The notes under the pieces were generated by a model. The model had not been told where the DNA came from and did no database searches. It saw only the letters and a program-made list of their open reading frames with translations. Positions 44,247 through 56,700 of a stretch of 64,000 bases of DNA are shown piece after piece. The position numbers were made by a program, and so were the translations under genes. This stretch comes from Seminavis robusta. Its lineage: Eukaryota; Bacillariophyta; Bacillariophyceae; Naviculales; Naviculaceae. The stretch lies in the NCBI GenBank assembly GCA_903772945.1, contig CAICTM010000045.1, positions 1-64,000 on the forward strand, given 5' to 3'. How positions within the stretch are numbered: the stretch's first letter is position 1; every line of letters begins with the position of its first letter.

Positions 44247-47200
44247 TATCATCTCTCGAAGTTCGCCTCGAATTCGAGATCTCGACCATGGGATATCGAC
44301 ATCCTATTACATGATATCCTCAAGATAAGGTAAACAGTTCAGCAGAGTCAAGGTTCAGGCAAAAAGGGCTCTAGCCTCACTGAGAGAGCTATCCCAACAG
44401 CCTAACAGGAAAAAGGCAACATCACGAAAGAATCGTGCCTGAGTCTGCGACCACACCGAATGACTACAACGGAGGATCGACTAATTGACCTCCAGTCAAC
44501 TCGAGGAGGATACAAACATACCACGTGAAAGAACATCACTAACTACGAGCCACACTCTATTGCTTGAATGAAGTGAATACATCAAGAACTGATTGAGCTA
44601 CAACCAATTGAGTGACAGACCAGGTGACCGCAGCTCGAAGGCTACTGCGTCAAGTCGATCTAAAGGAACTGAGCTTCCGAAAGCGAACAAACGGAGCAAG
44701 GAACTCACAGGAGTGAGCTCCGGATCAAGGAAGCAAGCTCACAGGAGTGAGCGATCGAATGAAGCCAGAAGAACGCAGGCAATCAAGCTCACAGGAGTGA
44801 GCAGACTTTGTGCTACGGAAACAGCCATCCGACTGCTACGTACAAGTACGAAAATCAACTATAAGAGTGGCATCACGATAGGTTGCCACGAAGACCAAGC
44901 TTGCAAGCAAGCTAGGACGACTAGCTAGCTAGGAGTCCAACAAGCGAACGACGCTGCCGGTGAGAGGAACAGGAGCAAGGCTACTGCACGATACGGAGCA
45001 GAGCTACTGAGAGCACAACAGCAAGCCAAGAGGAGCAACACCAGGAGTGTTGCCACGAAAGAGAAAGGAACGAGATAACAAGTTCCAACAGGAAAATACC
45101 ACAGAGGTACTTCCGTGGGAGAGTTCCTATCCTCAACAAGAGAGCCATCGAAATAGGCTACTAGAAGAGAGGTGCGAAGGAAAATCCCAACGCACAACAA
45201 GACGAATTACCAGGCCGATTACACGGCAACGGCAGGTCCTACGGCAGGACTGTCATACAACAAGGTGTCCTTTGAGCAACAGAGGACAAGGCCTGAAGAG
45301 TGCAAGACCTGGTAGCCAACCAGGAACGAGTTGCATCCATCGGACACAGGCTGGATAAGAGCGAATTTGCGAATTTTCCAAAATCCACCAGCCAAGAACA
45401 AGAAGCAACAAGGCGACCGAAGCGATCGAACGACCGCTACTACTGCCACAAGAAGCAACGAACGAGTGACTACCGCTACTATCAAGAACAACGAAAGGAT
45501 CGACAGCGCCATTGTGGATCGGCAACAAGAAGAAGAAGAGTGTCGGCAACTGCATGCTGTCGGCAGAAGAAGCCATTACTTTTTCTGAGGAAATCGCTGA
45601 CAACAACCAGTTCCACGGAACGACAAAGAACAAGCCAAGCTGTTCACCGAACGGCAGCCACAAGCCACTGAACGTCACAGCCAGGCGAAAAAGGTATCTT
45701 TCGAGGATATCTTCCGGCACGGAGCCAGCTCTCCGTACGTCGGCAACAAGAGGATTTGCATGGCGAATCCAAGCATACCACCGGCACTTCCAGTGCAGCT
45801 ACCGGCACAGTTAACGAAGCATGTCCTGGCTGCCACATTGTGCAAGATAGCTAGCTAGCCAACCGGCACCGCGGCTACCAGACCAATGCAGAGCTATAGG
45901 AAGCACAGGAGTGCATCCGCCTCCAGCATTGAAATAATTTCTTTGGAGAGTGTATTGAGTTTTACACTCAGCACCTCCTACCCCTTTCATGGAGTGTGTC
46001 TTGTGGCATCCAAGCCACAGCACCTCCTACTACCTTTTATGGAAAGTGTATTGTGCAACTGAAACACAGCACTTCCTCCACTGATTACAGGCAAACCTGA
46101 GGCAACACCAGCCTCTAGGTAGGCAACAACAGATACCATTACAGGACCATGCCCTTGCTATTTGATCACAGCAAGTGCACAGGAGTGTGAGGGTACCCAA
46201 AATCCAAAACCTACAATCCTACAAACAAAATCATCATAACATCCGCCTTTATAGGCAATGCCGTAACCATCAATGGCCACAACTACATGGCCAACAACCA
46301 TCAATGGCTACAACAACCGCCAGCATCAATGGCAACAACAGCCAACAACGGTATCTACGGCTACCAAACCGATTACAACGAAATCGACCAAACCAAAACC
46401 TGAATTGCATCTACAATAACGGCATCTGCAACAACAGCAGAACAACAGTGAACGTTGAACCGAGTAGCTAGCTACAAGCGACTCAAGAGTTCACAAGACA
46501 AGGAACTAAGCCACAGGATGGCTGGAGCAGACAGAGTTTGACCCACAAGCGGGAACCTGATCAAAAGAAACAACAAGAGGGTGCACACCTCAGCTCCACT
46601 GCAACTACTGTACAGAGATTGCAACCAACCTTAGTCTCACACCAACAACAGAAGTACGTGAGTACATCAAATCAAGCCTACAATAGATACAACTACGGAC
46701 AACTACAAGTCCTGCCACAGCCAACTCACAGGAGTGTAAGAGCAGTGACAGAACCAACACTTGTCCTGCCACAGCCAACTCACAGGAGTGTAAGAGCAGT
46801 GGCATCACCAACCAAAGGATCTACCGACTACATCACCATCGAACCATCATTGACCATGACACGTCCAGGTCCAGTGGAGCCCATCAAGTTGGAGCCTCCA
46901 CAACTACTACCGAATACTTCCTTACAAGTATCCAAACTTCCAAGGGCTTCCAGCCCCAACTCAAAGTATCATTGTGGCAAGGAACTTCCTCCTAGTTCCA
47001 GCTACTACAACAGTTCTCACAAGTGTCGCCATAGCCTGACTTCCCAGTCTCAGCTACGGCAACACCAAATGACGGTACCAAGTGTACCAAGTGACGGCAC
47101 CAGTCACCACAAGTGACGACACCAGCAGTCACGAGTCTCACATGAGTATAAACAACCATGACAAGAGGAAACAATAAATCAACCATTTCCTCATTCCATC

Positions 47201-49048
47201 TTCAGACATCGAGACCATCCAAGAACTAGGTTCAGTCGAACCCAACAAGTCCGTGGCTTCCAAGCTAATACATCATTTCCAGCTTCCATGCACCTTCCAA
47301 TAGGGCATCACTTCCCACAAGTCTACGACTTCCAGAAGCTTCAACCAGCTTCCATCTACGAAGGGCTTCCAGCCCCATCACGTGTCAATGCAGCCGAACT
47401 TCCCAGTCCGAGCCGCAGGTACACCAAGTGACGGTATCATCCGACACCAGTCTTCCAGGAGTGGCATCACTCTCAGCAGGAGTGCCAGCCACAAAGACTT
47501 TTCTGATGATGACAATGTCCGTATTGTCTCGTCTCCACCGCTCAGCTTCTCGTCACCAACGGGATGCCGAGCAACAACTTCCAAGGTTTGTTTTGGACTC
47601 ACTGCAAGCCAGTCGGCACGACGACGTGAGACTTGGATTACAAAGCCTTTCCAAGGTAGGAGCCTGCTTACCCAAGCACTGATAGACACTTTGAGTGCTA
47701 TCGATTCTCAGGAATCCTAGAGGCACCGCCTCAAGCTCCACAGCAATCCAAGTTGCATCCAATGTCCAAACCATTCAAGCCAGCTTTGGCTACAACAAGT
47801 ACAAGTCCTGCCACCGCTAGCTCACAGGAGTGTGCCAACAGTGACAGCAGGAGTGGTATTGATAAAGTTGTACCCACCAAAACCAAAGTCTCAAACCTTT
47901 TTAAACCTTCCTTTGAATTCTCCGATCGATCTATCCAGATTGACACACCAGATCGACTGACAAGAAACGATCATGCCAGATCGAATGACACGAAGCGATC
48001 GAATCACAAGCAGCGACCACAAGATCGATACAGTTTGACTCTCGGGATCGACTCAGAAGATCCATCATGAGATTGCAAGTGTGACCACAGAAGCCTATCG
48101 AGGCAGAGCAAAGCTTACTCAAGCAAGGGTAGCCACACACCAGTGCTACCGGGATATCTTCTGCAGAGGATTCCCACAGTTCCACAGGAACAGTTCCACC
48201 ATGGAACCAGCTCAAAGCAAGCAACAGTTCGACGGAATGCCACAAGTTGCCAGCACCCACCTACAAGAGGTGCAAAATCAAGGTCCATATCAAGCAAGCA
48301 CACATTCATGTACAACAAGTCACAGCCATTCGATTCCAAAGAAGAGGAGGCCGTGATGAAGGAAGAAGCTTCCCCAGCTGGGAAGAAGAGGATTCCATTC
48401 CTCTGGAAAAGACAACAGCAGGACATCCAACACTTCTTGGACATCCAACAAGAAGAGACAGCTCACGTTCCATTCCAATGGACAACAAGCTGACTCCAGA
48501 TAGCTACCAAGCTATTGCACAGACTCATGCTCACCTGATTTCCAAATCCAGTATCAAGCCTGAATGGATTGATGTTTCCACACATCATGGCGATTGAGAC
48601 CATGGCATACCAATGTCCAGTTCAGTCTACACCGCCAGTCAAGAGCACAGTTTGAGTCTACGAGAATGCAGCCGGAACTTCCTAGTTTCCAGCTACAGCA
48701 ATACCAAGTGACCGGAACTTCCCAGCCCACGGTGAAACAAAGTGATCGGAACTTCCCAGTTTCGAATACAGCAACATCAAGTGACGGCACCAACCGCCAC
48801 AGCAAGTCATACAGGAGTGGCAACACTCACAGGAGTGGTAGCCACAATGGCTTTTCATGACGACACTGTCCACATGTCCACATTGACTGTGACAGATTTG
48901 TCAGCACTGCTATGGATGACAAGCTTCTCGCCACCACGCAGAATGCCGAGCAACCTAGCAAGTGGTCTCTCGACCATCAACTGTTCCTTATGGAGCAACC
49001 ATCATTACATTAATTATTCGTTCCACGGTATCCTTTATGGAACCGTGC

Positions 49049-49055
49049 AGGAGTG
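49049..49055 (+). promoter_or_regulatory. Polypurine-like tract AGGAGTG at the 3-prime LTR
   Basis: This heptamer directly abuts the right LTR, where plus-strand synthesis of a retroelement should start. The same heptamer is scattered through the interior. Confidence 0.55.
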
Positions 49056-49309
49056 TGTTGGAGGTTGTATTACAGACACCTCAATACAAATTAGTCGTTT
49101 ATCCCAATCTAGTTATAGGGGATATCTATATCTATTCTCTAGTTACATACATGGGGAGTTTAACTGATCTATATGGTCACCCCCTTCACTATATCCTTTG
49201 AAGTTGAATCAATCCCAGAAAACATGGAGAAAGATCACTTCTTGGAAATAGCTTAACAGTAAAACAGTATTTTACCTTTACTAAGCTAGAGTGTTACTAG
49301 CAACTAACA
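49056..49309 (+). repeat. 3-prime LTR, 254 bp
   Basis: Identical to the 5-prime LTR; followed by the target duplication CAGAG at 49310-49314. Confidence 0.93.
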
Positions 49310-50092
49310 CAGAGGCCATAGAATCAATCGCTGACAGAGAAGAAGAAGCACTCCAGACAAGAGGTGACTTACCAGTGGATGCCACCACAGATAGTATTGC
49401 AGCTTATTGGGACGGAGAACTGTTGACACAAGGAGCACATGAGGAAGATTGAGGCAAGTGCAAACGCATCACACGATGCTCCCCTTCCCAATGTGCAAGT
49501 GGATACGGTGGATGGGGCAAGTGAAGCCGACTCCAGTGATGTTGCAGATTTCTTTGATCCATTTGCTGATCCGTCTGATGAGGAAGCTCAAACCAATGCA
49601 GATAATGGGCAAGAGGGCAAATGCAATGAGCCAAGTAGGCAAACAATGAAAGAGTTCAAAGATTATGTGAGAGATGCATGTCAAAACTTTATACCCCTCA
49701 AGCAAAACGAGAAAGCAGCAATCAAGATCATGCACACATTGTTCAAAAAGAAGGCCACTTTGGATACGTACGATGCTGTGATGGAATGGCACTTCAAGGA
49801 ATGTGGAAAGCTGGCAGAACACCAATCACTTGGTGAGTGCAAAGAGTTCATTTCGCGCAAAAAATTGATGAAGAAGCTCAAAACGCGGTACAACATGGGC
49901 AAAAAGTATGCCCAACCGATAGAGAAAGTCTTGCCCCATACCAAGTCTAAGGTCAAAATATATCGCCGACATGCACGAGATCTTGTCGAAAACCTTCTGA
50001 CTGATCCACGATGGAAGGATGAGGATTGGCTGTTCTTCGATAACGAGAACGGTGAACCAGATGCTTTTGCACCCCCCCCCCCAACGGTTTGA
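49310..50092 (+). CDS. Zinc-finger transposon-type ORF, downstream part
   Basis: Sequence continues beyond the LTR insertion with an acidic segment (SIADREEEALQTRGDLP). After a change of frame near 49440 it gives DAPLPNVQVDTVDGASEAD, CQNFIPLKQNEKAAIKIMH, then MEWHFKECGKLAEHQSLGE and LLTDPRWKDEDWLFFDNENG. The last segment (DPRxxDEDxLFF ... FAPPP) is a signature of transposon proteins found in several protists and fungi. The frame ends at a poly-C tract followed by a stop, well short of a full transposase. No catalytic triad was seen here. Confidence 0.55.
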
Positions 50093-50097
50093 AGATT

Positions 50098-51415
50098 GTC
50101 TTGCCCCCTCTTATCAAGGCATTGCGGCGGAAGGTTGAAGAAACCTCCAAGGTGAAGGACGAAAAGATGAGGCGGGCCAATGCTGGTGCTCGTCTCAAGA
50201 TTGCCCAGCAACTTCAGATCCACAATGACAAACTCGTTGTGGAAGTTGCTTACATGCGTCATGTTATGAAGGAACACGAGAAAGGGGGTTCCAAGAAGAG
50301 AATTGCCCAACTGGAAGCTGAAAAGACGAACTTGGAGAATAGCAATGCCGAAAAGGACAAAGTCATTGCTCTTTTGCAAGACAAGTTGTCGGACCTCCTG
50401 GCTAGGTCTAGGGCCCAAGAGGGCAAACCGAACTCGGCTTTGGCTCTAGAGATTTTGGCTTTTGCTAAAGACGAGCTGTGGCGCACCGTTAAGTTTATGG
50501 TGAACGACGAGGAAATTCGCAAAGCTTGCAAGAAGGTCACCAAACATTTAGAGGTTTGTCGAGGCTGGCAAGGTGATGCAGAAAAGGAGGAAGCTTTTTT
50601 CCTCACCTACAAGAAGTCGGTGGTAAAGGGCATTAATGCCCGTCGCAACTATCTTACTCAGGAATTGAAGAAGGTTACTTTTGCTCGCATGGATAAGAGC
50701 AAGGCCCTTCCCACTACCGCCATGATCCTCAAGTGTGCTTGTCGCCAAATTGATTTGGAGGTACGTCCATATTCGTTTTATGCTAATGCCCCAAATGTTT
50801 GACTCACTTTTTAAATACCAATTTCCCCTGTTGCTCAAGGTTGAAGAGGAAAAGGAGATTTCCATGTGGTACTGGAGAGAGTTCTTGCCTAAGGTCTTCG
50901 GAGCCATTGAGTGGGGCAAGAATGTTATGTTCTACAAGACCATCAGCGAAGCCAAAACCAGCACCAACAAGCCCATTTTCACCCCTCACCATGAGGCCAA
51001 GGCTGTTGTTGTTTGGGACAACAATGAAGCCAAGTGGACCGAGCTGCACAAATGGGTCAAGGAGCACCCAGGTGAGGCCCAACCCATCAAAGGAGGGAAG
51101 TACACCAATGTTGATGCTGGCCAAAGCGAGCATACTGCTTGGGAAGCTGATGGTTTGGAAGCCTACAACCGCTACAAGAAAAAGGTGAAAGAGGCCCATT
51201 CCAGTTCCCACATGGGCAGCATTATCAGTCTGGAGCAGAAGACTCTGGAGCTTTTGCGCATTGCAAATGGGCACACCTGTGGCTCCCACAAGCAACAGCA
51301 GAAACTCAACAAGGCCAACAAGCGCAGAGCCAAGAACGCCTTGGAGCCACTCCAGGCTAAAAAGGCCAAGACGGTTACCTCCTTGGACGGTGAAGATGAC
51401 GATGCATACATGTGA
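50098..51415 (+). CDS. Coiled-coil transposon-type protein, function unknown
   Basis: Two exons, ending at 50760 and starting at 50840, with a phase-0 GT-AG intron (QIDLE to VEEEKE). The first ATG is at 50169. The N-terminal 100 residues form a coiled coil (QLEAEKTNLENSNAEKD). A segment with LEILAFAKDELWRTVKFM, INARRNYLTQELKKVTF and ILKCACRQIDLE follows, then MWYWREFLPKVFGAIEWG and KPIFTPHHEAKAVVVW. The C-terminus is basic (KKAKTVTSL). This domain set is, as far as I recall, repetitive in diatom genomes, suggesting a transposon gene, but no enzyme motif was identified. No inactivating change was seen, though the upstream end abuts the poly-C junction. Confidence 0.6.
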
Positions 51416-52229
51416 GAGCATCTTTGTTTGGCCCATTTGGGCATTTCTCGGCCTCTGATGGATCTTCTGGCCTGGTTTCCGAAAAAGGTTTGGGCAAGTC
51501 GGCAAATCTGTTCATCCAATTGGACATTTCTTCTGCAGTGTTTGCGTCACGTTCCTGTGACTTTCTGCGAACTGTTTCTGCAACAACCAAAGACATTTCT
51601 GCTCAGCCCTGCTTTCTATTGCCCTCTCCTACTAAATGGTACTGTTCTCTGAGCTAATAACTAAGTTAACGATTATCTAGTTGTAAACTGCTTTGTCATT
51701 GTTGTCATAGTCATGTTCACTTGGGCAAAGTAATGACGGATAATGTAGGTATGGTTGTGTTGGCTTGTGCACGGGATCTTGGTGTCTTGCATGCGATCTC
51801 AGCACCATTGGGTAAAATTCTGTGATGCCCCTTTGCGGCTTGTGCTCACTATTTGTATGCACTTGCGCAAAATGTCCGGGGACTCCGGCAAAGCTACGTG
51901 CCGTCCTATCACTTACCCAAGCTTACTTTTTAGAGGCATTTGCGCCAAATATCCACGCACTGGCATAAAGATGCGTACCGCCAGATCTCTGTACGGAGCA
52001 CACTTTTTCAACGCACTTCCACAAAAATATGACGGACTCGCAGCAGGGACATTATGTTTGTTCATTTGGGCAATATGATCTGTGAACGAGTACATGATTT
52101 GGCGTATGTGGGTAAAATAATGCCCTTGGACATGATAAGGGACCCACATAAATGAGTCGCTAAAATTTGATCTAGCATTTTGTGCACCTTCCCCATAATA
52201 TCCACTTTGCCCAAAATGCGCTTCTTAGA
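51416..52229. repeat. Downstream region with scattered TTGSGCAAA motifs
   Basis: About seven degenerate copies of TTGGGCAAA or TTGCGCAAAAT and complements lie between 51720 and 52215. They could be subterminal repeats of the transposon that carries the preceding gene. No inverted end was found because the Ty3-type element starts at 52230. Confidence 0.45.
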
Positions 52230-52428
52230 TGTAGTATCTGTCTAGTAGCGTGGAAGCTCTCCACGCCAGCTAAATATCTAGAGTGATGTTTCATCGACAA
52301 CCTAGTATGACTAGTAGCAGTCATGAGAACCCTGTCTCAATGACTATTTGCGAGAGACTACGTCATGAGTCGAACTCAAACCCTATCTAGGATCAAGTCG
52401 CGAATAAGGCTAAGAGCCGTGTATTGCA
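52230..52428 (-). repeat. Candidate 3-prime LTR of the Ty3-type remnant
   Basis: On the plus strand it begins TGTAGTATC and ends ATTGCA. The adjoining purine tract, read on the minus strand as AGGGGGCGAA, sits where a polypurine tract is expected. Confidence 0.6.
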
Positions 52429-55400
52429 TTCGCCCCCTGACAAGGGTCACAGAAGGCACGACATCAGTCAGACAAGGAGAAGATATGATTTAAAGTGTGG
52501 GGCACTCTCTGGAGTTTGGATGTAGACATGTGCAGCGCACGATGGCAATCCTACAAGGGGATCAGGCCTTGTATGGGTGTAGATACCTTATGTTCCAAGT
52601 CTGGTAGACTGTGAGGCCATTAGCGGTAGCATGTCGGAGCCGTACAGTGCCATTGTCATTGACTCGATCTATATTGTAAGGACCTTTGTACTTTGGCTGA
52701 CCGTACTTGCGGTGCTGATACTGGTGAATCATCACAGTATCGTTGATATTGTATTGATGAGGGACACGTGTCGCGTTTTCCCTATCATTGTTTTGTTGGA
52801 TAAGTCGTTGGCAACGGTTCTTTATGTATTTCCAGTTTGCTTCAAAACCGACGTTGTGAATCGCATCACGATTGAAAACGAGATGCGCAGGCGTTGCGCG
52901 CAAGGTGGTGTGAATCCTGGAATTCATTGCAAACCGAACCGCAGTGAGGACTCCATCCCAGGATCCATTCACGAGGTCGTCTTGACTCTTGATATTCTGA
53001 ACAGCTATCAAGTTACGAATAGTCTGATGAGCACGCTCGACCATCGAGTTGGCTTGAGGGTTACGCGTGGTGATGAACATGCGGCGAAGTCCATATTCAT
53101 CCCGGAGAGTCTTCTCGACTTCTGCGCGGAACTCACGTCCTCTATCCATGATAACCTCAGCAGGCCATGGATATCGAGTAAGCCACGTCTGTTCTAGAAC
53201 GATGGCTACTTCGTCTGCTGCTTTGGAGCAGATCTCTGCAATCTTGAACAATCTGGTTACGGGATCAATCATGGTTAGACAATGAAGTGTACAGGAATTC
53301 TTTTTCTTAGGATCCCCGACATTGTATGGACCTATCAGGTCAATACATAGTCTTTCCCAAGGGATCTCCTCGCAAGTCTTTGGAGGAAGCAATCCCAGCT
53401 TACGCGTTTTGGGTTTGTTCAGTTGGCAGCTTTGACAACGCTGACATACGGACTGCACAGTCTTGCGCAACCCTTTCCAGGTGTAGTGTTGATTGATGGT
53501 AAGTTCCGTGCGAGTCTCGCCAGGATGCATCAGTACACCATGATACCATTCGACCAGCTTCTTCTGCACAGTCTTAGGCACAACAATCTTGTTGTCCTTG
53601 ACTACTAGTTCATAGGACTTGTCCCCTCTGGGAAAAGATGGTTTTTGTAGTCGTTTGGCTTGTCCCTGAGGAGTTTCTTGATATCATTGTCGTCTTTCTG
53701 ACGGTGTTCGATCTCGGGGAACGAGAGAGGGAACTAACTCACTGGGGAAGTCCTCTTCGTCTGCAGCCATGAGCTCAGCAATCTCGCTGGCATCCATTTG
53801 TTCTGAAGAACCATCGTTGTTTGAGCTGTTAGGTCTTTACAATGCATCAGCGACGATGTTGTGTTCGCCCTTGAGATGTACCGAAGTTCAGGGCCGTATT
53901 CTTCTAGAATAAGGTGCCATCGCATAACGCGATCGGTATTGAAATTCTTGCAAGTGAGATTCTTGTGGTCCGTATGTACTACAATCTTCTGCCCGAGAAG
54001 AATGTTACGGAATTCCTTGAGAGTCTCAACGATACTAAGCAGTTCCTTCTCAGTTACCGTGTAGCGTGTTTGAGCAGGATTGAGTTTCCATCTGTAGAAC
54101 GCGATAGGCTTTCCCTTCTGGGAAATCACTGCCCCCAGTTGCGTATCACTTGCATCCATGTGGATAACGAATGTATCATTGAAGTCAGGGTAAGCGAGCA
54201 AGGTTTCCTTGCTGATGATTTTCTTCATCTGGCGAAAGACCTTGTCATGTTCAGCTTCCCATTTCCACTTCTTGGTTTTGGAAATTAACGAAGCGAGTGG
54301 TGCTAGTAGATGTGATTGCCTGATCCACATGTCTCGATAGTAGTTCACTAGTCCAATGAATCTACGGAGTTCCTTCCTATTCGTAGGAGGAGCGATATTC
54401 TGGATCGCATCTATTTTCTTGGTTATGGGTTGGATTCCTTCTCGAGTAATCCAGTAGCCTAAATACTCAAGTTCTCCTCTTGCAAAGAAGGACTTGGTAC
54501 TAGCTAGCATTGATCTTAAGTCCGGCTTCTCGAAGCCTTCGGAGAACTTCATCTAACTTTTCAACATGATCTGCCAGATCACCGTTAGTTAGGATGAGTA
54601 GGTCATCAATGTATGCACGGACGTATTCCAGGTCGTGCATGAGTGTTCCCATCTTCTCTTGGAAGATGTCGGGACTATTACATAGGCCCATTGGCAATCT
54701 CTGGTACACGTACTTTCCCCATGGAAGAACGATAGTACAGAGTTGTTTCGAGTGAGGTGACAGCTCGATGTGATAGTATCCCATGTTCAAGTCGAGACTA
54801 GTAGCGTACTTGAATCCATCTAGATTCAACAGCATGTCTTGTATCTTTGGGATCGGATCTTGTATCCTTGGGATCGGACAAGGTTTTTGCTCAATCCTTT
54901 TATTCAGTTCCCGGAAGTCAGAGATGAATCGTACAGATCCATCCTTCTTGGGAATGATAAATGTTGGTGCCGCCCACTCGGAACGGTTCACCTTCTTCAG
55001 TACTCCTGCTTTGCAGAGACGTTCAACTTCAATCTTAAGAGTGTTGGTATGAACACGTGGAATAGAATAAGCCCTGGCATGATAGGGTTTAGCATCAGGA
55101 AGAAGTTCTACTTCATAGTCGTCCATCTGCCACTTTCCTAAAGCTCCATCAAAAAGATCGGAGTACTTAGTTAGTTAGGAATGGAGCTGTTCCTGCTCTT
55201 CCTTATTTAACTGATCTTGACTTTGGCATACCTGCCTTAAGTTAGCTTGTTCGTATTTCGCATCAAGAATCTTCTTGAGACGATCTGCACTGTCGTCGAC
55301 AGCTGTAGGATCAGGAATGAAGAAGTTCTCTTCTTCATTGGTATCGCTATCTTTCATAGGAATAGATATGCCGTCCCATTCCACTGACATGGTAGTGAAA

Positions 55401-55755
55401 TCGAACTTAAATCCTAAATCGGAGAGACTGTCTCGACCTATGATCATGTCATATACCCCCAAGCTCTTGGTGACGTGTAAATCCCATTCGATAATTCTAT
55501 CGTCATGGAATTCAGGAATCATAAAAGCACCTTTACACTTCTTTGTGCTGGTGTTTAGTTCTCCTGCGGGTGTAGTCCACATAGTTTGGACGCCCCCAAG
55601 ATCCTTCATGCGTAACTTCTTAGCTTGAGTTTGAGCAATTAAAGTTCCGGATGCTCCTGTATCCAGTAAGCATCGGAGTGTAATGGGTTTTGGTTTCCCT
55701 TTTTCTCGTCTGTTAAATCTAACATAGACGATAGGTTTGTGGTCTCTTGTCTTGC
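52230..55755 (-). mobile_element. Ty3-type LTR retrotransposon remnant
   Basis: A fossil on the minus strand. Parts seen from its upstream side are a protease-like region (55609-55175), reverse transcriptase and RNase H regions (about 55126-53734) and integrase (53581-52562). The integrase shows an HHCC-like zinc region and a D,D,E-type core. Order protease, RT, RNase H, integrase is that of Ty3/gypsy elements. One LTR of about 199 bases (52230-52428) lies next to a polypurine tract. No gag or second LTR was seen, and the copy is broken in several places. Its right limit, about 55755, runs straight into an LRR gene fragment. Age is moderate: long protein stretches remain readable. Confidence 0.85.
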
Positions 55756-56700
55756 GACGTTTAGAGGCTTTTGGACCTGACTATTTTCCCAAATATGATG
55801 AGCCAGATTCCATCCAACCAACGTTCAAGGCGCTTGATTGGATTGTGCTTGAGGATCCACTCCAGCTCAACCCAAATGCCACAAATCTTCTTCAGAGGTT
55901 CATCGTGGTATTGATTTACGTTCAAACATCCCAAGAGAGTGACTGGGTTAGCTGTGGGCCATCAACAACCGCAAACGATGAAACATGTTGGATTCAAGAG
56001 AGCCTGGGTTCTGAATTATTGGCGCAAGTTGGTGGCTCACGGGTATCCATGAATGTCAATGGACAGGCCTTTTTTGTGACGGAGAGAAGATCATTACCGG
56101 GTTGCAGCTTCGTGAGCTTACTATGTTTTATTGACCACAACAACAACAAAACTGCATGATTCCTATACTTATCCTTAGCTTGCTTTCATTATCAGGGGAC
56201 ACTGGATTGAACGGCCCTCTGCCCACAGAACTTGCAAGTCTTCCTTCACTGGAATCAATAGACTTCTGAAAGGCTCTCTCGCAGAACTCTATATCAGTCG
56301 GACTCATATGGATGGCAGCATACCAGAGGAACTCTTTACAGAATGTACGAACTAAGCTGGTTTTCGGGTCTCCAACTGTGGCTTCACTGACACCATAAGC
56401 ACTGGACTGCAGCTTTTGACAAGGCTGGAAATCTTCAACATTTCCAACAACAAGTTCCATGGCACCATCCCAGGAGAGCTTTCTGCCCTGACAAAACTAA
56501 GTCGGTTTAGTGTGCATGGGAATGACCTTTCTGGTTCCATTCCATCATCTGTCTGTGCTTTGGCTGACCCCACTAAGGCATATTTTGAAGTGGCAGCTGA
56601 CTGTTTGCAAAGGGATGGCACAGGGAATCCCATGGTAGAGTGCTCTTGTTGCACTCTGTGTTGTGATGGTGACGATGCTGACTACTGTCTGTCCAAGTAG
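55756..56700 (+). pseudogene. Broken LRR membrane gene (copy E), closest to copy C
   Basis: It starts inside the cap region (AFGPDYFPKYDEPDSIQPTF, then LDWIVLEDPLQLNP) and so lacks the cytosolic tail and membrane segment. It loses frame near 56030, has an intron acceptor near 56195, and jumps from LESIDF straight to an LRR that copy C has about 150 residues later. More frame changes follow near 56350. From 56416 the frame is clean: ISNNKFHGTIPGEL, then DLSGSIPSSVCALADPTK and MVECSCCTLCCDGDD, nearly as in copy C. It is a truncated duplicate of a C-type gene. Its left end meets the Ty3-type remnant. Confidence 0.85.

Larger units (their letters stand above)
43977..49309 (+). mobile_element. Non-autonomous LTR retrotransposon (LARD-like), 5.3 kb
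   Basis: A fossil-type element bounded by two identical 254-bp LTRs that start TGTTGG and end TAACA, with a 5-bp target duplication CAGAG on each side. The 4.8-kb interior shows no gag, protease, reverse transcriptase or integrase, so it must have been moved by another element's proteins. A primer-binding site, polypurine-like tract and LTRs are present, so it looks structurally whole. Identical LTRs imply a very recent insertion. Superfamily is not assignable from the sequence. Orientation is taken from the polypurine-like tract abutting the right LTR. Confidence 0.9.
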
